Shown here: positions 1 to 8,220 of the stretch, piece by piece
Position numbering within the stretch: the first letter of the stretch is position 1
Layout of the letters: every line of letters begins with the position of its first letter
Origin: Pseudarthrobacter equi
GTDB lineage: Bacteria; Actinomycetota; Actinomycetes; Actinomycetales; Micrococcaceae
Assembly (NCBI RefSeq): GCF_900105535.1
Contig: NZ_LT629779.1
Coordinates: forward strand, 2,356,001-2,420,000
Reading direction: 5' to 3'
DNA length: 64,000 bases
Position numbers and translations under genes: made by a program
Notes under the pieces: generated by a model
Database searches by the model: none
What the model was told of the DNA's origin: nothing
What the model saw: the letters and a program-made list of their open reading frames with translations, nothing else

Positions 1-831
1 GGTTTCGAGCTTGGGCATGTAGCCCCTGTCCGCCAGGCCCGCAAACCACTGCATGCTGTCCTGGAATTTCGGATCGTCATAGTTGTAGTGGGTGCCCCAC
101 GGGTTCTTGTCCGTGTGGGACCAGCCGGTGGTGTTGGTGAGGTAGCTCCACTCGGTCTGGCCGGAGGAGTCGCCGCCGCCGTTCAGGCCCAGGCCGTAGA
201 CCTGGACGTTGTTCTTGTCGAACCCGGGCTCGTCACCGCGCTTGCCGCTCTTGTCCACGGTGAGGTGGGCGATGACCTTCTCGTAGGTGCCGCCGTCCTT
301 GGGGTTCCAGGTGAGGTCCTTCATCTGGTCCTCGGAGATGCCGGCGGAAGCGAGCATGTCCTTGTTGTAGAACAGGCCGATGGTGTCCCAGTCCTTGGGC
401 AGGCCGTACCGCTTGCCGTCCTGGCCCACCCAGAGGTCCGCGAGGCCTTCGTTGTAGGCGGACAGGTCCACTTTGTCTTTGTCCACTGCGTCATCGATGG
501 CCAGGAGCTGCTTGTTCTCGGCGAGCTCGCCGTACCGGCCCAGGTGGTTGGTGAAGACGTCCGGTGCGGTGCCGCCCACGAAGCCGTTGGTGAGGGTGCT
601 CCAGTAGTCGTCCCAGCCGCGCTGGGTGATCTTGACGGTGATGTCCGGGTTGGCCTTGGTGAAGTCGTCGGCGCACTGCTGGTAGGCGGGGAGCTGGTTG
701 GCGTCCCAGAGCCAGTAGCTGATTTCGCCCTTGCCGGCTTCGGCCGAACCGCCGCCGCTGCCGCAGGCGGAGAGAGCGAGGACTGCTGCGGCGGCCGCAG
801 CAAGGGCACCGGTTGCTTTCATTTTCTTCAT
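1..831 (-). CDS. Sugar ABC transporter substrate-binding lipoprotein (3' end outside window)
   Basis: This is the extracytoplasmic solute-binding protein of a carbohydrate ABC importer (family 1 type). The start ATG at 831 has an AAAGGA ribosome site about seven bases upstream. The first residues are MKKMKATG, followed by an alanine-rich hydrophobic stretch and a lipobox LSAC near residue 22, so the mature protein should be lipid-anchored outside the membrane. The mature part opens with ISYWLWD and contains GLPKDWDTIGLFYNKDML, both typical of sugar-binding proteins. About 277 residues are visible; the C-terminus lies beyond base 1. It follows the two permease genes on the same strand, 73 bases behind the second, so it is probably the last gene of that operon. 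The substrate cannot be read from the sequence. Confidence 0.9.
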   Translation of the reverse strand, partial: MKKMKATGALAAAAAAVLALSACGSGGGSAEAGKGEISYWLWDANQLPAYQQCADDFTKANPDITVKITQRGWDDYWSTLTNGFVGGTAPDVFTNHLGRYGELAENKQLLAIDDAVDKDKVDLSAYNEGLADLWVGQDGKRYGLPKDWDTIGLFYNKDMLASAGISEDQMKDLTWNPKDGGTYEKVIAHLTVDKSGKRGDEPGFDKNNVQVYGLGLNGGGDSSGQTEWSYLTNTTGWSHTDKNPWGTHYNYDDPKFQDSMQWFAGLADRGYMPKLET

Positions 832-904
832 GGGAGGTCCTTTCAGGGATGTTTTCGGGCAGGCCGCCATGGCCCGCGCGAGGTTGCAGGAGAAAAAAGG
901 GGGT

Positions 905-1846
905 CTACTTGATGCCGGAGAAGCCGATGGAGTTGACGATCTTCTTGCCGAAGGCGGCGAAGAGGATCAGGACCGGCAGGGCCGAGACGAGGGTGGCGGC
1001 CATCAGGCCGGACCAGTCCGGTGCGCCCTGCGGGGACTGCGATTTGAAGACGCCGAGCCCCACCTGGAGCACGCGGACGTCATCCTGGGAGCCGACCAGC
1101 AGCGGCCAGAAGTACTCGTTCCACTGGCCGATGAAGGTGAGCAGGGCGAGGGTGGCGATGGGGGCTGCGGCGTTGGGCAGGACAATCTGGAAGAAGATGC
1201 GGAGGTGCTTGGCACCGTCGAGCATTGCCGCTTCCTCTACCTCGCGGGACATGTTCAGGAAGAACTGGCGGAGGAAGAAGATGGCGAACGGGGTCATGAA
1301 CAGATAGGGGAGGACCATTCCGAGCATGGTGTTGAGCAGGTCCAGGTTCTTGATCAGCAGGAAGTTGGGCAGCGCCGTGAAGATCGGCGGGACCAGCATG
1401 GTGCCGAGGAAGAGGCTGAAGACGGCATTGCGGCCCTTCCAGCGGAGCCGGGCGAAAGCGTAGGCGGCCATGGCACTGAAGAACACGGCCCCGGCGGTGG
1501 TGATGGAGGAGAAGACAACGGAGTTGCGCAGGTAGATCCAGAAATCGATCGCGGCGCCCGAGCCGCCTTCGGCAACGGCCTCCGCGGGAGTCTGCAGGCC
1601 GAAAACCCGCTTGAAGGCACCGAAGGTGAATTCGGCCGGGAGGAGGCTGCCGGCGTTGGTTGCCAGCGCGTTGTTGGTGGACAGCGCGGTCCGCAGCACC
1701 CAGAGGAAGGGAAGGACGGAGACGGCGATGGCCAGGATCAGCAGGGCCCAGGCGCCGGCGCGGCGTGGGTTGAACGGACGGTGCTTTGCCGTACGACGGC
1801 GGCTGGCCGGCTTGGCCAGCGGCGCGCGGCTTGCGGTGGTGGTCAT
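905..1846 (-). CDS. Carbohydrate ABC transporter permease (MalG type)
   Basis: Inner-membrane subunit of the sugar importer, 313 residues, the normal length for MalG-type permeases. A basic N-terminus is followed by a first membrane helix (WALLILAIAVSVLPFLWVL). The cytoplasmic coupling loop carries EEAAMLDGAKHLRIFFQIVLP, matching the EAA motif that docks on the ATPase. The start ATG at 1846 has AAGGAG about six bases upstream, located at the stop of the preceding permease gene, so translation is probably coupled. No ATPase gene is present in the visible part; many actinobacterial sugar importers use a shared MsiK-type ATPase encoded elsewhere (family knowledge, not shown here). Confidence 0.93.
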   Translation of the reverse strand: MTTTASRAPLAKPASRRRTAKHRPFNPRRAGAWALLILAIAVSVLPFLWVLRTALSTNNALATNAGSLLPAEFTFGAFKRVFGLQTPAEAVAEGGSGAAIDFWIYLRNSVVFSSITTAGAVFFSAMAAYAFARLRWKGRNAVFSLFLGTMLVPPIFTALPNFLLIKNLDLLNTMLGMVLPYLFMTPFAIFFLRQFFLNMSREVEEAAMLDGAKHLRIFFQIVLPNAAAPIATLALLTFIGQWNEYFWPLLVGSQDDVRVLQVGLGVFKSQSPQGAPDWSGLMAATLVSALPVLILFAAFGKKIVNSIGFSGIK

Positions 1847-1856
1847 GGAGGACTCC

Positions 1857-2801
1857 TTAGTCCAGGTCCGACTCGTTGCCCTTGAGGAACTTCATCTGGA
1901 TGAAGGCCACCAGGGCGAGGATGAGGAAGAGAATGACGGCGATGGCCGATCCGTAGCCGAAGTCCGACTCCGTGAAGGCGCGCTGGTAGATGTAGTACTG
2001 GATGACGCGGGTGGCGTTCACCGGGCCGCCGCCTGTGGTCACCGCGACGGTGTCGAAGACCTGGAAGGAACCGATGACGGTGACCACCAGGACCAGTACC
2101 AGGACCGGACGCAGCAGCGGGATGGTGATCTTCCGGAAGGTCTGCCATGCCGATGCGCCGTCCAGCTTGGCCACCTCGTAGACGTGGCCCGGAATGGACT
2201 GCAGGCCGGCGAAGATCAGCAGCGCGGTGTAGCCCATGTGCCGCCAGGTGTTAATCAGCGCCTGCGTGGGGATGGCCCATTCCTCGCTGCCGAAGAAGGC
2301 GGCCCGGGGCAGGCCGGCCCACTCGATGAACTGGTTCACCACGCCGATCTGGTAGTCCAGCATCCAGAACCACAGCAGGGCGGCAATGACGTTGGACATC
2401 AGGTAGGGGAGCAGCAGTGCGCCCCGGATGATGGTCGACTTGGCCACCTGGTGCATGAGCAGCGCCAGACCCAGTGCCAGTGACGTCTGCAGCGCGATGT
2501 TCAGGACGACGTACTGGCCGGTGACGGCCAGTGAGTTCCAAAACAGGGGATCCTTGGCGATCGCCTGGTAGTTCTCCAGCCCGATCCATTCCGGATCTCC
2601 GAGGATGTTGTATTCCGTGAAGCTGAGGTAGATCCCGCGGATGGTGGGCACCAGGTAGAAGAGGACGAATCCGATCATGGCCGGTGCGATGAAGAACAGG
2701 GCAATCCTGACCTCGCTGCGGGTGCCGGGCAGCTTCCGGTTAAGCCGTGTTCGCTTGGGGTTTTGCTCCCCCGAACGGGGGCTCCTGGTAAGGGTGGTCA
2801 T
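1857..2801 (-). CDS. Carbohydrate ABC transporter permease (MalF type)
   Basis: First gene of the sugar-import operon, 314 residues from the ATG at 2801. The open frame extends 25 codons further upstream, but 2801 is preferred because a GGAAGGG ribosome site precedes it and the upstream residues run across the promoter. After a basic head, the first helix (IALFFIAPAMIGFVLFYLVP) starts near residue 31. The loop EVAKLDGASAWQTFRKITIPLLRP is the EAA motif for ATPase contact. It forms a heterodimeric channel with the MalG-type permease 10 bases downstream. A promoter and operator-like repeat lie just upstream (2848-2876). Confidence 0.93.
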   Translation of the reverse strand: MTTLTRSPRSGEQNPKRTRLNRKLPGTRSEVRIALFFIAPAMIGFVLFYLVPTIRGIYLSFTEYNILGDPEWIGLENYQAIAKDPLFWNSLAVTGQYVVLNIALQTSLALGLALLMHQVAKSTIIRGALLLPYLMSNVIAALLWFWMLDYQIGVVNQFIEWAGLPRAAFFGSEEWAIPTQALINTWRHMGYTALLIFAGLQSIPGHVYEVAKLDGASAWQTFRKITIPLLRPVLVLVLVVTVIGSFQVFDTVAVTTGGGPVNATRVIQYYIYQRAFTESDFGYGSAIAVILFLILALVAFIQMKFLKGNESDLD

Positions 2802-2847
2802 CTTCGACCCTTCCTGATTGTGTGATGTGCCTAACAACCTGAGCTGC

Positions 2848-2876
2848 AATCTACACGAGTAGATGGAGTGAGGCAA
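2848..2876 (-). promoter_or_regulatory. Candidate sigma-70-type promoter of the sugar ABC operon
   Basis: Read on the minus strand, TTGCCT (2871-2876) and TAGATT (2848-2853) are separated by exactly 17 bases and lie about 45 bases upstream of the MalF-type start. Both boxes match the consensus in four or more positions. The -10 box overlaps the operator-like repeat at 2851-2862, the arrangement expected for repression by a LacI-family protein. Confidence 0.6.
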
Positions 2877-2938
2877 GAGATTAATTTATGCCCCGAAACG
2901 GCTTGATTTTTATGGCCTGGAGTTGTTGACTCGAGTAG
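2851..2938. promoter_or_regulatory. Two LacI-type operator candidates in the divergent intergenic region
   Basis: Two related imperfect palindromes with a central CG are present: CTACACGAGTAG at 2851-2862 and TGACTCGAGTAG at 2927-2938. They share the half-site CGAGTAG and are 76 bases apart centre to centre. A central CG is the hallmark of LacI-family operators, and a LacI-family gene is encoded two genes away at 4247-5281. The first site covers the -10 box of the importer promoter. Assignment to that regulator is inference. Confidence 0.5.
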
Positions 2939-3038
2939 AACAACTGAGTTCCCGCATTGGCAGGGCGGGAAACACATACTGGATTCCTGCTTCTGCGCCG
3001 CCACCGGCGCACATCCACTTCCACACAGAAGGAAAACA

Positions 3039-4241
3039 ATGACGTTCTCAATCGGCATCGTTGGCGCCGGCCAGTTCGGCGGCCAGTTTGCCCACCTGTT
3101 CAACCTCCACCCCGGCGTCAGGGAGGTGTACGTGGTGGATGAGCGCCCGGAACGCGCTGCCGAGGCGGTGGATCGCTACGACCTCGCCGGTGTGAAGCCG
3201 GATTTTGAGGCCCTTCTGGCCTCCGATGTTGACGCCGTGGCCATCTTCACCCAGCGCTGGACCCACGGTCCGCTGGTTGAACGTGCCCTCCGCGCGGGCA
3301 AGCATGTCTACTCGGCCGTGCCCATGGCGGTGACGGAAGAAGAAATCGCCCGCATCATCGAAGCCGTCCGTGAAACCGGCCGGGTGTACATGATGGGGGA
3401 GACCAGCTACTACAACCCCGCCACCGTCTACGCCCGCGAACAGCACGCTGCAGGCAAGTTTGGGCGGATCTTCTACTCTGAGGGCGACTACGTCCATGAC
3501 ATGGACCTGGGCTTCTACGACGCCTACCAGTACAGCGGCGGCGACCGCTGGAAAGAGACGGCCAGCTACCCGCCCATGCTGTACCCCACCCATGCCATCG
3601 GCGGCGTCCTTGGCGCACTTCCGTCGCATGCGGTCAGCGTCAGCTGCTTCGGCGTGAAGGACGACCGCAATGACGGCGTCTTCGACAAGGACGTCAGCAT
3701 GTTCGGCAACGACTTCTCCAACGCCACGGCCCTCTTTGAACTGAACGACGGCGGCGTGATGCGCACCAACGAAATGCGTCGCGTGGGCTACCCCTCCCAC
3801 ATCCGGGAGTCCCGGTTCCGCTTCTTCGGAACCGAGGCCAGCTTCGAACAGCTCGCCAAAGTCACGGTGTGGCAGGACAAGAAGAACGTCCACGACATCT
3901 CGGAACAGATGGAGACGCGGCCCAGCATTCCGCTGGACGATCCGTCCCTGGCCAATGTTGCGCCCGAACTGCGTGACGCATTCGTATCAGGGCTTGCTCC
4001 CGTGCACGACGCGGGGCGGCTGCCGGAGGAGTTCCGCGGCGCCCCTAACGGACACGAGGGCAGCCACCACTTCCTGGTGGACGACTTCGTCACCGCCGTC
4101 AACGAGGGAACGTTGCCCCCGGTCAACGCCTGGGTGGCCGCACGCTTCACCCTGCCCGGCATCGTGGCCCACGCCTCGGCGCAGCAGAACGGGGCGCGGC
4201 TTCCCATCCGCGACTTCGGCGACGCCCCGGCCAACCCCTAG
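3039..4241 (+). CDS. Gfo/Idh/MocA-family NAD(P)-dependent oxidoreductase
   Basis: Cytoplasmic sugar-type dehydrogenase of 400 residues. The N-terminus IGIVGAGQFGGQFAHLF is a Rossmann dinucleotide-binding motif (GxGxxG-like), and AIFTQRWTHGPLVERALRAG is the second conserved strand-helix of the family. The usual EKP motif is replaced by AVPM at about residues 93-96, so the catalytic lysine seen in many members appears absent at that spot; this would need an alignment to confirm. The start ATG follows AGAAGGAAAACA. It is divergent from the sugar importer and five bases from the LacI gene, so it probably oxidises the imported sugar or a derivative. The substrate is unknown. Confidence 0.88.
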   Translation: MTFSIGIVGAGQFGGQFAHLFNLHPGVREVYVVDERPERAAEAVDRYDLAGVKPDFEALLASDVDAVAIFTQRWTHGPLVERALRAGKHVYSAVPMAVTEEEIARIIEAVRETGRVYMMGETSYYNPATVYAREQHAAGKFGRIFYSEGDYVHDMDLGFYDAYQYSGGDRWKETASYPPMLYPTHAIGGVLGALPSHAVSVSCFGVKDDRNDGVFDKDVSMFGNDFSNATALFELNDGGVMRTNEMRRVGYPSHIRESRFRFFGTEASFEQLAKVTVWQDKKNVHDISEQMETRPSIPLDDPSLANVAPELRDAFVSGLAPVHDAGRLPEEFRGAPNGHEGSHHFLVDDFVTAVNEGTLPPVNAWVAARFTLPGIVAHASAQQNGARLPIRDFGDAPANP

Positions 4242-4246
4242 GAGCC

Positions 4247-5281
4247 ATGTACTCCATGACCATGTCGGCTGTGCCGGGGCCCCGGGGGCCTGTGACGCGT
4301 AAGGATGTTGCGCGGTTCGCCGGGGTGAGTACTGCCGTGGTGAGTTATGTGGTGAATGGTGGTCCGAAGCGGGTGGCGCCTGCCACTGAGGCGAAGGTCC
4401 AGGATGCCATCCGGCGGTTGGGGTACCGGCCCAATGCTGCGGCCAGGGCGTTGAAGCTGGGCTCGAGTGAGACGATCGGGCTGGTCATTCCGGATAACAG
4501 CAACCCGTTCTTTTCGTTGCTGGCGCACGCGGTGGAAGAGGCCGCGGACGGGCTGGGCTATGCGCTGGTGTTGACCAATTCGGACGGGAACGTGGCTAAG
4601 GAGCGCCGGAACGTGCGTAACCTGGCGGCCCGGCAGGTGGACGGTGTGATCGTCTCGAGTGTGTTGATGGAGCCCGGGGTGGCGGACTTCGAGTCGGCGG
4701 AGGTCCCGGTGGTGTTGTTGAACCACAGTGCGGAGGCGCCGGGGTTCAACAGTGTGGGGGTGGATCTGGTGGCCGGTGCGCGGGCTGCCGTGGAGCACCT
4801 GATCGGTCACGGTCACACGCGGATCGCGTTGGCGATGGGAACGAACACGGGCAACTATTACGACGGCCGTGAGGAGGGCTGGTTGCAGGCCCTGGCCGGG
4901 GCGGGCCTGCCGGAGGGTCCCATTGTGCGGACCCCGTTCACGCGGGAGGGCGGTTACGCTGCGGGCAAGCGGCTGCTGGCCGGGGCGGAGCGGCCCACGG
5001 CTATTTTTGCGACGTCGGACCTGCAGGCCGTGGGGATCCTGCGGGCGCTGCATGAGGCGGGTTTGTCCGTGCCGGCGGATATGGCGTTGGCGTCCTTTGA
5101 CGGGTCGGCGGAAGCGGAGTACAGCTGGCCGCCCCTGACCACAGTCAGGCAGCCGGCAAAAGCCATGGCCGAAGCCGCGGTCAACGCCCTGATCGGCACC
5201 GGACGGGGCAACACCCCCGAGCACCTCATCTTCCCCGCCGACCTCCAGGTCCGCCAATCCTGCGGCTGCCGCCGGGAATGA
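4247..5281 (+). CDS. LacI-family transcriptional regulator
   Basis: A 344-residue repressor with an N-terminal helix-turn-helix (TRKDVARFAGVSTAVVSYVVNG) and hinge (RRLGYRPNAAARALKLG), followed by a periplasmic-binding-protein-like effector domain (IGLVIPDNSNPFFSLLAHAV). The C-terminal end RQSCGC is common in this family. The ATG at 4247 lies only two bases behind GGAG (4241-4244); the in-frame ATG at 4256 has better spacing, so the protein may be three residues shorter. It is five bases from the oxidoreductase gene and is the obvious regulator of the divergent importer. Codon choice up to about 5140 favours G- and T-ending codons, unlike the rest of the window, then changes to the local C-rich style. 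Confidence 0.93.
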   Translation: MYSMTMSAVPGPRGPVTRKDVARFAGVSTAVVSYVVNGGPKRVAPATEAKVQDAIRRLGYRPNAAARALKLGSSETIGLVIPDNSNPFFSLLAHAVEEAADGLGYALVLTNSDGNVAKERRNVRNLAARQVDGVIVSSVLMEPGVADFESAEVPVVLLNHSAEAPGFNSVGVDLVAGARAAVEHLIGHGHTRIALAMGTNTGNYYDGREEGWLQALAGAGLPEGPIVRTPFTREGGYAAGKRLLAGAERPTAIFATSDLQAVGILRALHEAGLSVPADMALASFDGSAEAEYSWPPLTTVRQPAKAMAEAAVNALIGTGRGNTPEHLIFPADLQVRQSCGCRRE

Positions 5282-5300
5282 TTCCGCAGGGCGGCGGGCC

Positions 5301-5326
5301 CGGAGGCGCCATACCCGACGCCTCCG
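5301..5326. terminator. Hairpin between convergent genes
   Basis: CGGAGGCG (5301-5308) pairs perfectly with CGCCTCCG (5319-5326) across a 10-base loop. It sits between the ends of the LacI gene and the convergent aldo/keto reductase gene. There is no T-run, so it is a probable but unproven terminator. Confidence 0.45.
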
Positions 5327-5386
5327 AGAACTCGAGCGCGCGGACGCGAACCCTTCCGCCGGCGTCGTGCGTTCTTGCTCCGGACT

Positions 5387-6358
5387 TCAGGCCAAGGCGC
5401 TCGTCAAGGCTGTGATGGCGGCGAGTTGGTCGTTGTCCAGGTCGACGTCAGCCGCGGAAGCGTTGGCGTGGAGTTCTTCGACAGACTCGGCCCCCACGAT
5501 GGCCGATGCCACAGCCGGCCGGGACAGCAGCCAAGCCAGTGAGGATTGGTTGAGTGCCAGTCCCCACTCGCGGCTGAGCCGGTCGAGTTCGCGGGCCGTA
5601 TTGATCTCGCCACTGGTAAAGCCGGGCCCTGCGAAGCGCTGGTCGCCGCTGACGCCCCGGTCAAGGACGCGAAGATCAGCAAGCAGGCCACCGTGCAGCG
5701 GGGCGTACGGGATGATCGAGACGCCAAATTCGTCGCAGGCCGGCGCCAGTTCCCGTTCGGCTGTGCGGTCGATCAGGTTGTACTTCACCTGGGTGGCCAC
5801 GGGTCCGTAGTAGCGGCGGTCGTCGGCGAGCCACAAAGCGTGGACGAGTTGCCAGGCGGGGTGGTTGGACAGGCCGATGTAGCGGATCTTGCCTTGGCGG
5901 ATGAGATCGTCGTACGCGCTGAGGGTTTGTTCGAGTGGAGTGTCGGGGTCGGGGTTGTGTGCGTAGTAGAGGTCGATGTAGTCCGTGCCCAGGCGCCGCA
6001 GGCTGGTCTCGACCTGCGCGATGATGTGGCGGCGCGACAGGCCGCCATCATTGATCCCGGGGCCAACATGGACCTGGGACTTTGTAGCGATGACTGCCTC
6101 ATCGCGGCGGCCGCGCAGCGCGCGGCCGAGGATCTGCTCGGCGGGTTCGCGGTCTGCGGACGCCGGGGCGCCCGGGCGATCGAAGACGGGCATGTTGCCG
6201 TAGGAGTCTGCGGTATCGATGAAGTTGATACCAAGGTCGAGCGCCGCGCCGACCAGCCGGCCGGCTTCGCGCGCGTCGGGTGCAACGCCGAACGTCGCGG
6301 TACCGAGACAGATCCGGGAGACCTTGAGGCCGGTCCGGCCGAGGATGGAATACCGCAT
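5387..6358 (-). CDS. Aldo/keto reductase
   Basis: A 323-residue NADPH-dependent oxidoreductase of the aldo/keto reductase superfamily. The start is the ATG at 6358, giving MRYSILGRTGLKVSRICLGT, the standard opening strand of the barrel; the open frame continues upstream but crosses the TetR gene. Visible motifs are INFIDTADSYGN with the catalytic Asp and Tyr, VIATKSQVH with the Lys, and YIDLYYAHNPD with the His. The C-terminal segment (SIVGAESVEELHANASA) matches the NADP-binding end of the fold. It is divergent from a TetR regulator, and an operator overlaps its promoter, so it is probably induced by a small molecule sensed by that TetR. Confidence 0.92.
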   Translation of the reverse strand: MRYSILGRTGLKVSRICLGTATFGVAPDAREAGRLVGAALDLGINFIDTADSYGNMPVFDRPGAPASADREPAEQILGRALRGRRDEAVIATKSQVHVGPGINDGGLSRRHIIAQVETSLRRLGTDYIDLYYAHNPDPDTPLEQTLSAYDDLIRQGKIRYIGLSNHPAWQLVHALWLADDRRYYGPVATQVKYNLIDRTAERELAPACDEFGVSIIPYAPLHGGLLADLRVLDRGVSGDQRFAGPGFTSGEINTARELDRLSREWGLALNQSSLAWLLSRPAVASAIVGAESVEELHANASAADVDLDNDQLAAITALTSALA

Positions 6359-6400
6359 GAGCACTTCCCGGGTAGTCGTAGGGACCTCTTCTGGACATGA

Positions 6401-6430
6401 ACCATAACCGAATGGTAGGTTTTCGTCAAC
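6401..6430 (-). promoter_or_regulatory. Aldo/keto reductase promoter with TetR-type operator
   Basis: On the minus strand, TTGACG (6424-6429) and TATGGT (6401-6406) are 17 bases apart. A perfect inverted repeat, ACCAT-N6-ATGGT (6401-6416), covers the -10 box and part of the spacer. The divergent TetR gene starts at 6455, so this is the likely site for repression of the reductase. Spacing and repeat are read directly; the binding protein is inferred. Confidence 0.6.
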
Positions 6431-6454
6431 GTCCCGGAAAAAGGAAGTGCCTGA

Positions 6455-7072
6455 ATGGCCGGCAAGGCTGTCTCTGCCCCCAGGGGCCCATATAAAACAG
6501 GGGTGCGGCGGCGGGAGCAGATCGTGCAGGCGGCCCTGACGGTCTTTGGTGAGCAGGGCTTTGCCGGCGGATCCATCCGAACCATCGCCGAGCGCGTCGG
6601 TGTCTCGCATGCCACGCTGCTGCAGCACTTTGGCAGCAAGGAAGGACTGTTGACGGCGGTGCTGGAGGAGTGGGACCGCCAAACCGTTGAAACCGGCCTC
6701 TCGGGAGTTGAGGGGCTGGAGTACTTTCGGCGCCTGCCCCTGGTCATGAGCGCACACCTGGCCAATCCTGGCCTGCTCGAACTTTTCATCACCATGGCCG
6801 CCGAAGCGTCTAACCCTGCGCACCCCGCCCATACGTTCATCCGGCACCGATATGACCGCAACCTCACCATACTGGCCGGACACCTTCGCCAGGCTGCCGA
6901 TGCGGGCGAAACAACGTCCTTAGCGCCGGCACAGATTGATATGGAAGTCCGCATTGTGACGGCCGTCCTGGACGGCATCGGACTGCAATGGCTGAACGAC
7001 CCCTCCACGGACATCGTCCAGGCGGTCGCCACGTTCATGGACCGCACCATCGCCGACTGGAGCCGCCACTAG
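6455..7072 (+). CDS. TetR/AcrR-family transcriptional regulator
   Basis: A 205-residue repressor. The N-terminal DNA-binding domain reads GVRRREQIVQAALTVFGEQGFAGGSIRTIAERVGVSHATLLQHFGSKEGLL, with the HTH in the segment IRTIAERVGVSHATLLQHFG. The rest is a helical ligand-binding and dimer domain without a recognisable specificity. AAGGAAG lies about eight bases before the ATG. The gene is divergent from the aldo/keto reductase and probably controls it, and itself, through the repeat at 6401-6416. Confidence 0.92.
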   Translation: MAGKAVSAPRGPYKTGVRRREQIVQAALTVFGEQGFAGGSIRTIAERVGVSHATLLQHFGSKEGLLTAVLEEWDRQTVETGLSGVEGLEYFRRLPLVMSAHLANPGLLELFITMAAEASNPAHPAHTFIRHRYDRNLTILAGHLRQAADAGETTSLAPAQIDMEVRIVTAVLDGIGLQWLNDPSTDIVQAVATFMDRTIADWSRH

Positions 7073-7464
7073 CCTGTGCCGTTCTGGTGACGCTTTCCGG
7101 CTCCTGCGGCGGGGCGAATCAGCGCTGCGTCGCGGGTGGACCGTGGGCCGGCCCCCAATTCTGGTACCGGCCCACGGCGGGGGCCGGTACTGCATTGGGC
7201 CACCCTCACCTGTTACCGCATCCTCGGTGCAACAGGTGGTCTTTAGCCCGTTTCCAGGGCAAAGCTACGGAGGGAAGCGTGGTGGATCGCTGAACCATTG
7301 ATGGTTGGCGTAGAACTCACGGGGGCTCCCTTGCGCGCACTGTGCGGGCTGGCTGCTCAACCACGAGTAGCAACAAGATACCCCACTCGGCGCCGTCAAG
7401 CCACGGTGACGCCACTGATGTGTACAGATGAATTGTCCGCCGGTGTTGATGGTTTGATTAGTCA
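7073..7464. other. Intergenic region with strong hairpins
   Basis: This 392-base stretch lies between the TetR gene and the transglycosylase gene. It holds the overlapping inverted repeats described at 7141-7190 and a second hairpin, AACCAT-TG-ATGGTT (7293-7306), flanked by further CGC/GCG pairing. Short open frames here have no convincing start or composition. I looked for the conserved ydaO (c-di-AMP) riboswitch segments often found before actinobacterial cell-wall hydrolase genes and did not see them. Confidence 0.5.
7141..7190. repeat. Overlapping, mutually exclusive inverted repeats
   Basis: Three perfect stems compete in 50 bases: CCGTGGGCCGG (7141-7151) with CCGGCCCACGG (7167-7177); CCGGCCCCC (7148-7156) with GGGGGCCGG (7179-7187); and GTACCGGCCC (7164-7173) with GGGCCGGTAC (7181-7190), the last with a 7-base loop. 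They lie 69 bases after the TetR stop codon. They may be a terminator or an alternative-fold element; no T-run follows. Confidence 0.6.
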
Positions 7465-8220
7465 GTGCTCCGTATTCGACGTTATGTGGTTCTCTGCCTG
7501 TTCCTGATCTGCGTGGGCACCGCATTCTCGTTCTGGGCTGCCGGGAAGTCCGGTGCGGAGGACACCGGCCAGATCCTCCCACCGCCCCCGCTGGCGGGCG
7601 TGAAACTCGATGCGGGGCGTAGCGGAATGACAACGGCCGTCAACGTCACGGCAAGCCCGGATGCCCAGTGGCTCACGGATGCAGCGGCGCAGACCGGCAT
7701 CCCTTCCCGTGCCCTGCGGGCCTACGTTGCCGCAGCCGCCTCGGCCAATGGATCTTCCCCGGCCTGCGGAATCGGTTGGAACACGCTGGCCGCCATCGGC
7801 TCCGTGGAATCGGGACACGGAACCCACGGCGGTGGCAGCCTGGACACGGACGGGCAGGCAAGCGGCGCCATTGTTGGCCCAAGCCTCGACGGCGAAGGAT
7901 TCGCCGCAATCCCGGACACCGACGGCGGCGCACTGGACGGAGATGGCCAGTGGGACCGGGCCGTCGGACCCATGCAGTTCATACCCTCGACGTGGCGGCT
8001 GGTGGGTCGAGACGGCAACGGCGATGGAGCAGCGGACCCCTTCAACATCGACGACGCCGCCCTCAGCGCCGCCACGTATCTTTGCCTCAACGGCCGCGAC
8101 CTTCGGACGTCCCAGGGGTGGACGCAGGCCATCTACTCGTACAACCAGTCCGATGCCTACATCCGCCGGGTCAAGGACAAAGCGGTCACTTATGCAACGG
8201 TGACCGGAACGCTGAGATAG
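7465..8220 (+). CDS. Secreted lytic transglycosylase (MltB/SLT-like)
   Basis: A 251-residue cell-wall hydrolase predicted to cleave peptidoglycan glycan strands outside the membrane. It starts at a GTG with a weak ribosome site. Residues 5-25 form one hydrophobic helix (YVVLCLFLICVGTAFSFW), a signal or anchor. The catalytic domain has WNTLAAIGSVESGHG, where Glu115 is the expected catalytic acid, then AVGPMQFIPSTWRLVGRDGNGDGAADPFNIDDA and AIYSYNQSDAYIRRV, all characteristic of the MltB-like branch. Long hairpin-rich DNA precedes it. Length and motif order are normal for actinobacterial members. Confidence 0.9.
   Translation: MLRIRRYVVLCLFLICVGTAFSFWAAGKSGAEDTGQILPPPPLAGVKLDAGRSGMTTAVNVTASPDAQWLTDAAAQTGIPSRALRAYVAAAASANGSSPACGIGWNTLAAIGSVESGHGTHGGGSLDTDGQASGAIVGPSLDGEGFAAIPDTDGGALDGDGQWDRAVGPMQFIPSTWRLVGRDGNGDGAADPFNIDDAALSAATYLCLNGRDLRTSQGWTQAIYSYNQSDAYIRRVKDKAVTYATVTGTLR

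Noticed and set aside
7190..7460. Possible c-di-AMP (ydaO) riboswitch before the transglycosylase gene
   Set aside because: Hairpins are present, but the conserved ydaO segments are absent on either strand.
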